Virus record (IMG/VR): IMGVR_UViG_3300050821_007791
Coordinates: 1-63,644 of that record
Length of the DNA: 63,644 nucleotides
Strand: one strand, 5' to 3'
From: a virus
Each line of letters opens with the position of its first letter. Positions within the stretch are counted from its first letter, which is position 1. The notes below the pieces were generated by a model, which was given only the letters and a program-made list of their open reading frames with translations, did no database searches and was not told the DNA's origin. Shown here piece after piece: positions 53,471-61,810 of this stretch. A program made the position numbers and the translations under genes.

Positions 53471-54157
53471 TCACCCGACTCCTAACTGGAAGGGCGGATA
53501 TGGTTTTGTGGTACTCCCCGTGGTCTTCAAGGCAACGATTGCCGTCGCCGTAAAGTCCGCGAGGCTTAGCGTCCATGTGGCAGAGTAAGTGGTTGCAGTG
53601 GTTACGGCTCGGTCAGAAAGATCGAGGACATTGTTATTTCCGCCGCTGGTAATTACTGAAAGCCGATTTGTGAACGCCGCGTCGTCAGTAACGGTCAGGT
53701 TTGCGCCGCTGTTACCCGTCTGAATGACGCCAAGCAATATGTCATTTGCAATTGTCGTAGTGGCGGCTTGGGTGGCCATCAACGCCGCCGCGCCTTGGTC
53801 AGTGGATGGAGAGACATCTACGGCAGAGGCGCTGACAATTAAACTATATTCAGCGATCATCCACCTGACTGTTGACGATGCAGAAAAAGTCACGGTTACA
53901 GTCGGCGTTCCCGAAAGTGTGTTCGGTCGCACAGCGACATATAGCCTATCACCACCTAGAGAATCGTTTTGATTGACTACCGGCGCCGCCCAATTACCAG
54001 CATTCGTGTCGTCGGCAATCGACGTAAAATTATCCGTGGAACTTCCGTATCTAACTATGGTAACTAGACAATTACCAGCGGCTACAGGATTGGTGAATTT
54101 AAGTGTGGTACTAGACACGCTTCCCGCATCGGCGGTCTTTCCCTGAACGAAACTCAT
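53471..54157 (-). CDS. Virion beta-sandwich protein
   Basis: 228 residues, Ser/Thr/Ala-rich beta strands throughout (GTPTVTVTFSASSTVRWMIA, TTATTYSATWTLSLADFTAT). Composition and position between the portal gene and the previous gene suggest a surface or adhesion-like virion protein. No family name. Overlaps the portal stop by four bases. Confidence 0.65.
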   Translation of the reverse strand: MSFVQGKTADAGSVSSTTLKFTNPVAAGNCLVTIVRYGSSTDNFTSIADDTNAGNWAAPVVNQNDSLGGDRLYVAVRPNTLSGTPTVTVTFSASSTVRWMIAEYSLIVSASAVDVSPSTDQGAAALMATQAATTTIANDILLGVIQTGNSGANLTVTDDAAFTNRLSVITSGGNNNVLDLSDRAVTTATTYSATWTLSLADFTATAIVALKTTGSTTKPYPPFQLGVG

Positions 54158-55839
54158 TTCTTCTTTCCACCGCCCATGAGCGCCTTGGCGATCTCGGGAT
54201 GCTGGATGATCTCCTCCTTCATCTTCTCCTGTTGCTCCGCCTTCTTCTTCTGCATATCGGCGTAGCGGACCTTCAAGATGTCTCTCATGGGAACGGAGAG
54301 GAGATCCAACAGCGACTCACCGTCGATTACGCCCAGCTTGGCGAGGAACTCCGCAATCTGCTTGTGGTCCTCTTCGTAGATCGGGGACGACGAATGGCTG
54401 TCAACAAGGACGCGGTAATCCTCTGGTATCTGAGCCAGAAGGAACCCCTTGCCGTCCTTCGTCCAGTATTCCGTGTCGTCCTTCGCTCGTAACGCCTCAA
54501 CGACCTTGTGCGCTAGATCGGCGCACTGACGCTCAACGAGCAACGCTCGGTCCCTGAGTCGCGGACTCGCCGTCTTCAGAAGCGTCTCGGCGTGGTTTCC
54601 CGCCCTGACCCCAGGCTCTCCTTGGCCTGAGAGGATGTTCTGAAACCCTGAGACCTCATCGATCATCTTCAGGATTTCGTGGATATCTTGGAACGCTTCT
54701 TTCGGAAGCTCCGGGGTTAAGTCCTCAACCTTGGCACCCGACTCCAAGTTGATATACCCCGCCGTTCTGAACTGATCGTACGCTTCGTCCGTGATTCCAC
54801 TTCCACCAGAGAACGCAAGGAGACGGTCGTACTGAAGGGACATAAGGCGCTTGATGTCTTCGAGTCTGTCTCTGAGTAGATGCTGGAGTTTCAGCATGTC
54901 CGACAACTCAGAGCGTCCAAAGAAGTACCCGCTCATGCCGTTCGGACGCACGACTCCGTATGGAATCTCTTCGGGGACGAACATATTCTTGGCTTTAAAA
55001 CGCGGAGCGATTACAATATCAGGTTCCGCTATCTGAATCGTCGTCCAATCCTCCGTTTCATCATCACGAACCCACAGTTCATGAACGCAGATGAGGTCTT
55101 GCGCCACTTCAGGCGCCATGATGGCGCCCATGGGGTTCGCTTGGACTTGAGCAAGTCCTCCGGGTTGTGTGGTGAATGGCGGATCGGTCTGAACGATGGG
55201 CGGAGAGCCGGCGAGAAGTACCTGATGGAAGAAATTCTCCGTCTCTTCACCCCCACTGCGCTTCTTGGCGTACGAAACCGCTTTCTTGAAGAGCTTCTCG
55301 GCGTCGGGAAGGTGGCTGATGCGCCTCCACATATCGTGTGGGGTGACTAGATTCGTCTCAACCATCGCCTCCTGTTCGTTGAGATCGGTCTTGCCCTCCC
55401 GATACACCCCGAATTGCCAGGGCATGACGAGCTTACAGGTGATGCCGTCGTGAGTGTTGATGACCTTCAGGATACAGCACCCGTAGGTGAGGGCGAGATC
55501 CACCCCCTCACCAAACGCCATGTCGATATCCCGACGCTCAAACTCTCTCGTTAACACTCTCGCCGCGACTTCCGCCTGATCCAGAATGTTCTTTTCGTAA
55601 TTGTGCGTGAAATCCATGTGAAATCGGAGGTCGTTCGGCGAGAAGAGGTAGGACGCCAAGCGGTCAATATGGTGTCCGAGTCGGTTGAGGATCGCCATTG
55701 AACCATCAGGCGATCCCGAGAAGCGCCACGTACGGTACGTCCGTGCCAACGCCGCTCTCGCGGACGCCGACGAACGACACTTTTCGATAATGTCCATCGC
55801 CCATGGGGCGAGCGTCTTCATGTCGCGAGGGACGCGCAT
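54154..55839 (-). CDS. Portal protein
   Basis: 561 residues from the ATG at 55839; a GTG at 55851 gives 565. Features: IDRLASYLFSPNDLRFHMDF near the start, DWTTIQIAEPDIVIAPRFKA, VRPNGMSGYFFGRSELSDML, and the helical clip/stem region RLEDIKRLMSLQYDRLLAFS and VRAGNHAETLLKTASPRLRD. This is the podovirus portal (head-tail connector) type. Lies directly downstream of the terminase large subunit with one small gene between. Confidence 0.88.
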   Translation of the reverse strand: MRVPRDMKTLAPWAMDIIEKCRSSASARAALARTYRTWRFSGSPDGSMAILNRLGHHIDRLASYLFSPNDLRFHMDFTHNYEKNILDQAEVAARVLTREFERRDIDMAFGEGVDLALTYGCCILKVINTHDGITCKLVMPWQFGVYREGKTDLNEQEAMVETNLVTPHDMWRRISHLPDAEKLFKKAVSYAKKRSGGEETENFFHQVLLAGSPPIVQTDPPFTTQPGGLAQVQANPMGAIMAPEVAQDLICVHELWVRDDETEDWTTIQIAEPDIVIAPRFKAKNMFVPEEIPYGVVRPNGMSGYFFGRSELSDMLKLQHLLRDRLEDIKRLMSLQYDRLLAFSGGSGITDEAYDQFRTAGYINLESGAKVEDLTPELPKEAFQDIHEILKMIDEVSGFQNILSGQGEPGVRAGNHAETLLKTASPRLRDRALLVERQCADLAHKVVEALRAKDDTEYWTKDGKGFLLAQIPEDYRVLVDSHSSSPIYEEDHKQIAEFLAKLGVIDGESLLDLLSVPMRDILKVRYADMQKKKAEQQEKMKEEIIQHPEIAKALMGGGKKK

Positions 55840-55841
55840 TA

Positions 55842-56366
55842 TCAGCCCCACTTACCTCCCGCCCGTATAGGGGGCGGGGCGCCATTAGCCTGCTGTATGG
55901 CGCTTAAAACGTTGGCGCCGGTCGAATGCCTCTCGGGGCCACTCTTCGCGTAGGCGAGCGCCTCAGGCGTTGATATGCCCATCTGAGGCTGCCAATGGCT
56001 TACCTCGGATTGGCCCATGGCATGTGATAGTTGCTGAACTTGCTGTTGGTAGTCTTTGGACGGCTGTGGCGCCATGGCGGCAACGTCGCCCTCACGGAGG
56101 TTGTCCTTGAGGTTCGTGATTTTCATGGACGGGTCGCCCGTCATTTCGGCGCGTATCTCGCCTGAGCGCTCTAGCTGGCGATACGTCAGATCAACCGCCT
56201 TGCCCTTATGTGTGCCGATGGAAACGAGCGGCGGCATGATGAGCGGCTCGCCCATGTAAGCCCCACAGCCAGGGCAATAATCTGGAGCGGGCTCCTCGCG
56301 GTTCAGATGAAGAAAACTGAACTCATGAGCACATTCGCAGCATCGGTACGTGCGTGTTACTGGCAA
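55842..56366 (-). CDS. Zinc-ribbon protein between terminase and portal
   Basis: 174 residues. Residues 1-40 form a FmdB-like zinc ribbon (YRCCECAHEF ... CPGCGAYMGE). The rest is Gln/Ala-rich and helical. It overlaps the portal gene's start. Small zinc-ribbon proteins in this position may bind DNA ends or the portal; not established. Confidence 0.65.
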   Translation of the reverse strand: MPVTRTYRCCECAHEFSFLHLNREEPAPDYCPGCGAYMGEPLIMPPLVSIGTHKGKAVDLTYRQLERSGEIRAEMTGDPSMKITNLKDNLREGDVAAMAPQPSKDYQQQVQQLSHAMGQSEVSHWQPQMGISTPEALAYAKSGPERHSTGANVLSAIQQANGAPPPIRAGGKWG

Positions 56367-56386
56367 TAAATGCTATGCTCGCAGTC

Positions 56387-58264
56387 TCACCAATTCCATC
56401 GCCCTTGGCGTTTGGCTAAACGTGTCGCACGTATTCTATCGTTTCTCGATCGATTAAAGAAGTCCCCAATCACGCCCTCTTGCCATATCTTGTTCAGGTC
56501 GTATATAGTGAACTCCTTGCGCTTCGCTTCTATCTCTTTCGTTCGCCCTTGAGAAGTGAGCGCTCTCCTTTCTCCATCCTCCCATGCGCGCACAGCAAGC
56601 GCAAGCGCCATTACTCGGTCGTATTTGGACGATCCCTCCCCTTTAATCGAATCACCATCACGGACGACTTTCTGCATCTCTCTAAGGCACTCCGTAGACT
56701 TGATTATTACCTGACCTGTGTTGAAGAGTGCCTTCAGGCGCTCGAAGATTTGCACCTTGCGCTTCGTCGTCGTCTCCCAATGGAACGCCGATGGGTTCTT
56801 GTTAAGCGAGTCCTCTTTCGACCATACGTACTCACGGACGTTACGGAAGATCGACGTGAGGTTCTTCTCTTCCGCCGCCTCTCGGAGATACCCCATGCCG
56901 ATGAGATTCTTCAGCGACTTGATCTCGTTCCACACGGCATGACCGGGGCCGTTCAATTCGAGGAGGAAGCGACAGTTGGCGTACGCTCCACATAGATGCG
57001 TGATCGCCCATGCGAACTGGCTTGTGTCAGGTTCCACAGAACAGAACTCCGCCACCTGTTCGACTCCATCAGCGTAGCAGCGAAGGACTTGAGCGACGCT
57101 ATTGAACGAATCCTCAGATGAACCGTACGCTGGATCGCAACCAATGACGTAGACGCCCTGGGGATCTGGTTCATCCCAAATCTTGAGCCACGCATGTCGA
57201 GAGTGACGCGCTGGCTCAATGATGGTGGCGGTGAACTCCTGCGTCATAAAATAGTTGAAGCCGTTTACTTTGAGTGGAGACGCCTTCTTGCGTGCCTCCG
57301 TCAGCTTGTCGGCGGGGAAGAACTGCGAGCCAGAAAGAAGAAAGGCGTCGCTCTCCGTCCACGGCAACTCCTGAGTCAGGATGTCTTGCCCCGCGTGCTC
57401 TCGCCCATCAGCTTCTTTGTTCGGATCGTATTCGTGGCGATACCACGCCAACTGTTCTATACTGACGCTGTGCCCGTAGAGACGGTACACCTCGTCGATC
57501 TTCTTCTGCTCATCCTCCGTTACCTCCGCCGTTCCGTAGCGCTCGAATAACGGCGTTCCTTTCTCGATAGCGTAAATCTCCTTCGCCCACCACCCGATGA
57601 AGATCGCCTTCTTCGTCAGGTCGTCAGCCTTAGCCTCCTCCCACAGATCGTAGAAAATATTGAAGCCGCGCGCCGTGCTTTCCCAAATGAAAAGCCGATC
57701 GGGGTATTGCTGAGCGAGCGAGCGTTGGTAAGAGCGCAACCCCTCGATGTCAGCCCACGACGAACATTCCGTATTGGCAGAGCAGTTGATGCCGCGGGAG
57801 CGGCCGAGGCCGCCTGACCCTTTGGACTTCTTGATGCCAGCAACGAAGTACGAAATACGCGACCCGTTCTCCAGATCGAGTTGGTTGCGGTTGTGACCGG
57901 AGGTTGGAATGCGGTGGCTGTCAGGAAGACGCGCGAGGAGAAGTTCGATTTCCTTACGAGCGTCCTCTTTATTCGACTCCGTGTCGTAGACCAAAGCTAC
58001 ACGAAGGCCACGGTGCATGAACGCCCAAAAGACAATCAACACACGGCATACTGTAGAAATTCCTAATTGTCTTGCTTTAAGGATCGTGAAATCGTGGATG
58101 TCGTTCTCTAGACCTTCAAAGACGCCGCGGAGAAACCGCTTCTGAGCGTCGTAGAGAACGAGGCGCGACTCGCCCGTCTCCTTGGAATCGATCCACACAT
58201 GCTTCAAGAAGTCGTTGAAAGCCTCCTTGAAGACCGCCGTTCGCTTAGCGTTCCATCCCGCCAC
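56387..58264 (-). CDS. terL: Terminase large subunit
   Basis: 625 residues from GTG at 58264. The ATPase domain has LKARQLGIST as a Walker A variant at 63-71 (typical of phage terminases), the SKGSGGLGRSRGIN loop and CSSWADIEGL as the Walker B region; VYVIGCDPAYGSSEDSFNSV is the first acidic motif of the RNase H-like nuclease domain. Packages DNA into the prohead through the portal encoded downstream. The small subunit is not certain; the HTH gene at 58820 is the best candidate. Confidence 0.92.
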   Translation of the reverse strand: MAGWNAKRTAVFKEAFNDFLKHVWIDSKETGESRLVLYDAQKRFLRGVFEGLENDIHDFTILKARQLGISTVCRVLIVFWAFMHRGLRVALVYDTESNKEDARKEIELLLARLPDSHRIPTSGHNRNQLDLENGSRISYFVAGIKKSKGSGGLGRSRGINCSANTECSSWADIEGLRSYQRSLAQQYPDRLFIWESTARGFNIFYDLWEEAKADDLTKKAIFIGWWAKEIYAIEKGTPLFERYGTAEVTEDEQKKIDEVYRLYGHSVSIEQLAWYRHEYDPNKEADGREHAGQDILTQELPWTESDAFLLSGSQFFPADKLTEARKKASPLKVNGFNYFMTQEFTATIIEPARHSRHAWLKIWDEPDPQGVYVIGCDPAYGSSEDSFNSVAQVLRCYADGVEQVAEFCSVEPDTSQFAWAITHLCGAYANCRFLLELNGPGHAVWNEIKSLKNLIGMGYLREAAEEKNLTSIFRNVREYVWSKEDSLNKNPSAFHWETTTKRKVQIFERLKALFNTGQVIIKSTECLREMQKVVRDGDSIKGEGSSKYDRVMALALAVRAWEDGERRALTSQGRTKEIEAKRKEFTIYDLNKIWQEGVIGDFFNRSRNDRIRATRLAKRQGRWNW

Positions 58265-58363
58265 TAATTGCTTAAGGCTCTCAGTCTGCGGCTCATCGCG
58301 TCAACGGAAAGTCGTGGCTGTGGCTGCCAATGGGCGACAACGTTACGTCAATAAGACGTACGA

Positions 58364-58597
58364 TCAACTCACAGCACGCCAAGCAACGGGCGCGAGCGTC
58401 CTCCATCTTCGGCTCACGGTTCGCCGCGCTCCAATCCATACGTGGCGGCGGCTAGACGACATCCACACGTACGGGGCGAGAGCCCATGCACGATCACGTA
58501 ACGAATGTCGGTAGTCCAAGTCCCAATCGACAACGAGCGTTGGGGCGATCTGTCGAATCGACGACACGGGGAATTGGATTACCTCTTCGTCGCTCAT
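58364..58597 (-). CDS. Small protein upstream of terL
   Basis: 77 residues. MSDEEVIQFPVSSIRQIAPT then VVDWDLDYRHSLRDRAWALA is helical and acidic at the start; the second half is basic and Trp/Arg-rich. No family recognised; a role in packaging can only be guessed from the neighbouring terminase. Confidence 0.55.
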   Translation of the reverse strand: MSDEEVIQFPVSSIRQIAPTLVVDWDLDYRHSLRDRAWALAPYVWMSSSRRHVWIGARRTVSRRWRTLAPVAWRAVS

Positions 58598-58833
58598 CGC
58601 ATTCCCGTCCGTACGCCACCGTAGCCGCTCGCCTCGACCGACCCCGATATTTTGTCGGTCAAGTATTTGAAGAACGACTTCTGATCGCTCTGCGTACCGA
58701 GCGTTACGAACTCTATGGGCTCGCCTTCCGGCGATACAATCACGGCGAAGCCGCTTATCGTTTGATCGTTAAGCGCTTTCATCAGCGCTACGTTGCGCTC
58801 CAAGATGGCGATGATCTTCTCAGGCTTTATCAT
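58594..58833 (-). CDS. Hypothetical small protein
   Basis: 79 residues from the ATG at 58833 (the frame opens at 59007 but overlaps the HTH gene). IIAILERNVALMKALNDQTI then FAVIVSPEGEPIEFVTLGTQ, a helix followed by two strands. Function unknown; ATGA overlap with the next gene. Confidence 0.6.
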   Translation of the reverse strand: MIKPEKIIAILERNVALMKALNDQTISGFAVIVSPEGEPIEFVTLGTQSDQKSFFKYLTDKISGSVEASGYGGVRTGMR

Positions 58834-59113
58834 TGACCGCCCCCTCTTGGCGCACGAAACGCCCATGTTCATTCCGACGTAATGGTTGCTTCCGCGATCC
58901 GCCGCGGGGGCGCAACTTAACGCCCATCTGGTTGAGGTGCAGATGGGCGTTGGTGTATGTGACCCCCATTTTGGCGGCGATTTGTCGGCAGGACAGTTTC
59001 CCGACATCGTACAGATGTATAGCCAGCTTTTTATCGAATGGCTTGCGTTTTCTAACGTATGTGCGTGGCGGTTCTTTATAGCCGCATTTCGGGCATTCGT
59101 GGCGCCAACTCAT
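58820..59113 (-). CDS. Zinc-ribbon plus HTH protein, small-terminase candidate
   Basis: 97 residues from the ATG at 59113 (TGATG overlap). SWRHECPKCGYKEPP gives a CxxC pair near the N-terminus; LAIHLYDVGKLSCRQIAAKM then GVTYTNAHLHLNQMGVKLR is a helix-turn-helix. DNA binding with a gene two positions upstream of terL makes it a candidate small terminase subunit, although size and motifs are not decisive. Confidence 0.62.
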   Translation of the reverse strand: MSWRHECPKCGYKEPPRTYVRKRKPFDKKLAIHLYDVGKLSCRQIAAKMGVTYTNAHLHLNQMGVKLRPRGGSRKQPLRRNEHGRFVRQEGAVNDKA

Positions 59114-59373
59114 CACTTCTCTTCCCTGAGATAGTCGTTGATCCACGCATGAATTGCTATATGCAAACGCCCCATAGCGTCGGGGAAGTTCATACAACCA
59201 CTTCGTTTCGATGACCACGTTTCGTCAAGATTACGAGTCACAACCATGACAGCCGATATGCTGCCAGCCTCCGCCTTGAGCAAAGCTTCTTTCAGTTCCT
59301 TAACGATGTCCTGTTGGATTTCCTCAGAAATCGCAGGCTTGGCAACAACGCCTATGGGCGTAACGGCTCTCAT
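59113..59373 (-). CDS. Hypothetical small protein
   Basis: 86 residues. VVAKPAISEEIQQDIVKELK, ALLKAEAGSISAVMVVTRNL and WSSKRSGCMNFPDAMGRLHI. Mixed helix and strand, no family recognised. Overlaps on both sides (stop with the HTH start). Confidence 0.6.
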   Translation of the reverse strand: MRAVTPIGVVAKPAISEEIQQDIVKELKEALLKAEAGSISAVMVVTRNLDETWSSKRSGCMNFPDAMGRLHIAIHAWINDYLREEK

Positions 59374-59711
59374 TGGCGCTTCATGGGGAGAGGCGTCGGA
59401 ACGCTATGCCCTAGCGCGTTACGTACGATGGGCGTTAGTTTGTCGGCCAAGACATTCGCCTGCTCTTGAGTGTCACACGGCGAGAGGAGAATCTGTACCG
59501 CCCACTTGCCAGCATGAACGTGCGTGTCGGGGAACTGACCTGTGTTCGTCTCAATGTCTACCTGGACGATAGACCACTTGAGGTAGTCCTGAAACCCCTT
59601 GCCGAACCCCTTCAGCACGCCAGCGCGCTCCGTGAGCACATTGCCAGTGGCGTTGTCGATCGTTGTTCTGGACTTCTCCAGATACGCGGTGACTTTTGGC
59701 TTCTTCTTCAT
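59370..59711 (-). CDS. Hypothetical protein
   Basis: 113 residues. VTAYLEKSRTTIDNATGNVL, FQDYLKWSIVQVDIETNTGQ and WAVQILLSPCDTQEQANVLA. A possible ferredoxin-like fold, but no named family. It lies between the nucleotidyltransferase and small genes of the packaging block, with overlapping start and stop codons. Confidence 0.6.
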   Translation of the reverse strand: MKKKPKVTAYLEKSRTTIDNATGNVLTERAGVLKGFGKGFQDYLKWSIVQVDIETNTGQFPDTHVHAGKWAVQILLSPCDTQEQANVLADKLTPIVRNALGHSVPTPLPMKRQ

Positions 59712-60307
59712 GCCGCCTCCAACATGCTCTCCAAGAACGCTTCCGCGTCGTCGTCCGATTCTATATCATAGAACACGCCGCAGTTCAGCACCATACGCTC
59801 CCGCGTCGCTTCCGCCAGAGAACCGCGTCGATTTCTCTTCAAGAGGCTATCAAGATAAGCAAACGACATGAGATAGTGGCACGCATTCTGATACTTCGGG
59901 TTCCCTAACTTACGGGCGTAGAGTACACTAACGCCCATACGTTCACCATGGAACTTCACGAACTCACGGAGATCAGCGTTGCATAACGTGTCGTCATTTA
60001 CAATAAGGACGTTATCGCTCTTCAGCTTGTCTCGCGCATGGAAGAGAGCGCCCAACGCTCCATCCTGTTTCGGCTCAACCGACACGACAATCTCAATCCC
60101 ATCGGCAGGGCGATCCATCTGCCACGCAAGTATCTTCTCCGAGAGGTATCCAGCGCACATGACGATACGACGTACACCGTATATCTTCAGTCTGGAGATG
60201 AGCCACTCAATGTACGGACGCCCGTTGATCAACGTGAGAACGCGCGGCGTTTCGTTACGTGTGCGAGCGCCGCAGAGAACGGCTACGTCGATCGTCGAGA
60301 GCGTCAT
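59708..60307 (-). CDS. Sugar-phosphate nucleotidyltransferase-like protein
   Basis: 199 residues from the ATG at 60307 (ATGA overlap; the open frame reaches 60352). AVLCGARTRNETPRVLTLIN, GRPYIEWLISRLKIYGVRRI resembles the N-terminal signature of NTP-transferase enzymes (normally GxGTR ... P K), though degenerate. GALGALFHARDKLKSDNVLI then VNDDTLCNADLREFVKFH holds the metal-binding ND. It would make an activated sugar, linking this block with the glycosyltransferases. Biochemical activity needs confirming. Confidence 0.75.
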   Translation of the reverse strand: MTLSTIDVAVLCGARTRNETPRVLTLINGRPYIEWLISRLKIYGVRRIVMCAGYLSEKILAWQMDRPADGIEIVVSVEPKQDGALGALFHARDKLKSDNVLIVNDDTLCNADLREFVKFHGERMGVSVLYARKLGNPKYQNACHYLMSFAYLDSLLKRNRRGSLAEATRERMVLNCGVFYDIESDDDAEAFLESMLEAA

Positions 60308-60768
60308 GCGGCATCCTCTTTCTCGTCCTCCAACGGAACGATCTTCAGACAATACCCTAACGCATTCAAGACGGCCTCGATGTTGTGTATTCGAGGGTTC
60401 ATCTTATCCCAGTGGTGAATGGTTGACGCCTCAACCCCTGACCTCTTACCTAACTGGCGGAAAGTCACATTATCGGAGTTCATGCGTCGGAATATGAAAC
60501 GGACGAACGGGTGACAGTGTTTGGGGATATCAAGCTGAAACCTTCTACCCATGAGCGGCGGGCGGCAGCCTAGTCCCAACTTCTTGCGCGCCTTGATGGA
60601 GCGAAGAGACTCCACCTTCACTCCGTATCGTTCGGCGATCTGTTTCCCAAACCACCTGGGACTGTTCCACATCTCCCTGAGATTCGCCAAATCCTCATTC
60701 GTCCACCATCGCCCACACGCCCTGACGACGGGCGCGTCTCCTAGAGCGGAGATTCGCTCCGTCCTCAA
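60304..60768 (-). CDS. Two-domain DNA-binding protein (GcrA-like plus XRE-like)
   Basis: 154 residues from TTG at 60768, which overlaps the stop of the gene before (ATGCGTTGA); AAAGG lies nine bases upstream. First domain WWTNEDLANLREMWNSPRWF, GKQIAERYGVKVESLRSIKA resembles GcrA/Myb-type HTH; second, FIFRRMNSDNVTFRQLGKRS then GVEASTIHHWDKMNP is Cro-like. Two different HTH folds in one protein suggest a regulator. Confidence 0.62.
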   Translation of the reverse strand: MRTERISALGDAPVVRACGRWWTNEDLANLREMWNSPRWFGKQIAERYGVKVESLRSIKARKKLGLGCRPPLMGRRFQLDIPKHCHPFVRFIFRRMNSDNVTFRQLGKRSGVEASTIHHWDKMNPRIHNIEAVLNALGYCLKIVPLEDEKEDAA

Positions 60769-61091
60769 CGCATGGCCTTTCTCGGGAACGAGCCGGCAGG
60801 CCACGTTCGTGTCGTACGCTCCGTCGTGTACGTTCCCGACATGGGACGCATGCCAGCGGCGTGATCCGTGGCGTGCGGATCGGCGTTCTGCATTAGGACT
60901 TTCAGAAGAGGGTTGGCGGCATATAGGTCCGCAATCGCATTGCGACGAACGTGCATCTCGCTGATGATCGCCTGACGCTCCCAAAAGAGCGCCCAAAACG
61001 CTCGGCGCTCCGCTTGCGTTCCGCCACCCTTGTATGCGTCCGATCCGCCATAATCAGCGGATTGCACGAACGTACACTCGCTTAGTTTCAT
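60765..61091 (-). CDS. Hypothetical small protein
   Basis: 108 residues. SDAYKGGGTQAERRAFWALF then ERQAIISEMHVRRNAIADLY is mostly helical; the C-terminus is basic. No family recognised. ATGA overlaps on both sides suggest coupled translation. Confidence 0.55.
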   Translation of the reverse strand: MKLSECTFVQSADYGGSDAYKGGGTQAERRAFWALFWERQAIISEMHVRRNAIADLYAANPLLKVLMQNADPHATDHAAGMRPMSGTYTTERTTRTWPAGSFPRKAMR

Positions 61092-61294
61092 TGGTGTCCA
61101 GCCCCGCTGCTGTCCGCTGGCGTGGCGCCAAACGAAGCTGGCGTGAACGAGCCGGGCGAACTACCAACGCCCACGATGAAATCACAGAAACGTTGCGCCG
61201 TTGCCATAACATCATCAAGTGAGCCGTTGTTGCGGTAGTGAAACTCCATCGCCTGAACGACCGCCCACCTACGGGTCTCAGCGTCGATCGTCAC
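61088..61294 (-). CDS. Hypothetical small protein
   Basis: 68 residues from GTG at 61294. RRWAVVQAMEFHYRNNGSLD then DVMATAQRFCDFIVGVGSSP, a short helical protein with a Gly/Ser tail, similar to other short phage proteins that begin 'RxWAVxxAxxxHxxxG'. Function unknown. Confidence 0.6.
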   Translation of the reverse strand: MTIDAETRRWAVVQAMEFHYRNNGSLDDVMATAQRFCDFIVGVGSSPGSFTPASFGATPADSSGAGHQ

Positions 61295-61404
61295 GAATGC
61301 GGTCCCTTCAAGTCATACCGACGCTGCGTTTTCGTGACCTTCGGCGTCAACGACGGCCCCTGCTTCGGAGGCTTGACCGAATGTTTTTTCATTTTCTTTG
61401 GCAT
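61291..61404 (-). CDS. 37-residue basic peptide
   Basis: ATG at 61404, TGA at 61293-61291 overlapping the next GTG. Very basic (MPKKMKKHSVKPPKQGPS, then KTQRRYDLKGPHS). It has the strongest ribosome site in the region (AAAGGAG) and follows the repeat leader at 61433-61560. Function unknown. Confidence 0.6.
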   Translation of the reverse strand: MPKKMKKHSVKPPKQGPSLTPKVTKTQRRYDLKGPHS

Positions 61405-61432
61405 TTACGTTCTCCTTTCGCTAATAAAGAAA

Positions 61433-61560
61433 AAGCCACACCATACCTAACCCCTCCTGACCCGACCGGGCCGGAACTTACCCCACCGTGCCTGACCGCT
61501 CCTAACCACGCCTCACCGCGTCACGCCGTACCGCTCCCTGACATGACCGACCTCACCGCA
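61433..61560 (-). repeat. Leader with degenerate 10-base periodic repeats
   Basis: About 128 bases between the GcrA-like gene and the basic-peptide gene, without an ORF. The plus strand runs as near-10-base units such as CCGTGCCTGA, CCGCTCCTAA, CCACGCCTCA, CCGCGTCACG, CCGTACCGCT, and CCGCACCTAA. On the transcribed (minus) strand this is a G-rich leader with few A, up to the AAAGGAG site of the next gene. Confidence 0.6.
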
Positions 61561-61561
61561 C

Positions 61562-61810
61562 CTAAACTCCTTTCGTAAACGAGCGCCGTCGCGATTGAAC
61601 GGCGCGCTGTCTCATTCCGGGTCCATCACCATAAACACATTTCGGGCGGGGCGGAAGCCCGATTCGGCGAGCCTTGCCGATCACCTGATTCTTCGTCAGG
61701 TGCATCGTCGTGCCGATCTTCGCTGCCGACAACCCACTGGCCCACAACTTCGCAAGCTTACGCTCCTCTTCCTCCGTCCATACGTGGTCTCCGTTGAAAC
61801 GTTCGCTCAT
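61562..61810 (-). CDS. GcrA-like DNA-binding protein
   Basis: 82 residues. VWTEEEERKLAKLWASGLSA, AKIGTTMHLTKNQVIGKARR is the GcrA domain ('W....E..L..LW..GlSas.Ia..l...T.nqVIGKa.RlgL'). GcrA is a methylation-dependent cell-cycle regulator of alphaproteobacteria and phage homologues are mostly in phages of these hosts. It ends with a basic unstructured tail. Start overlaps the gene before it (ATGA). Confidence 0.8.
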   Translation of the reverse strand: MSERFNGDHVWTEEEERKLAKLWASGLSAAKIGTTMHLTKNQVIGKARRIGLPPRPKCVYGDGPGMRQRAVQSRRRSFTKGV

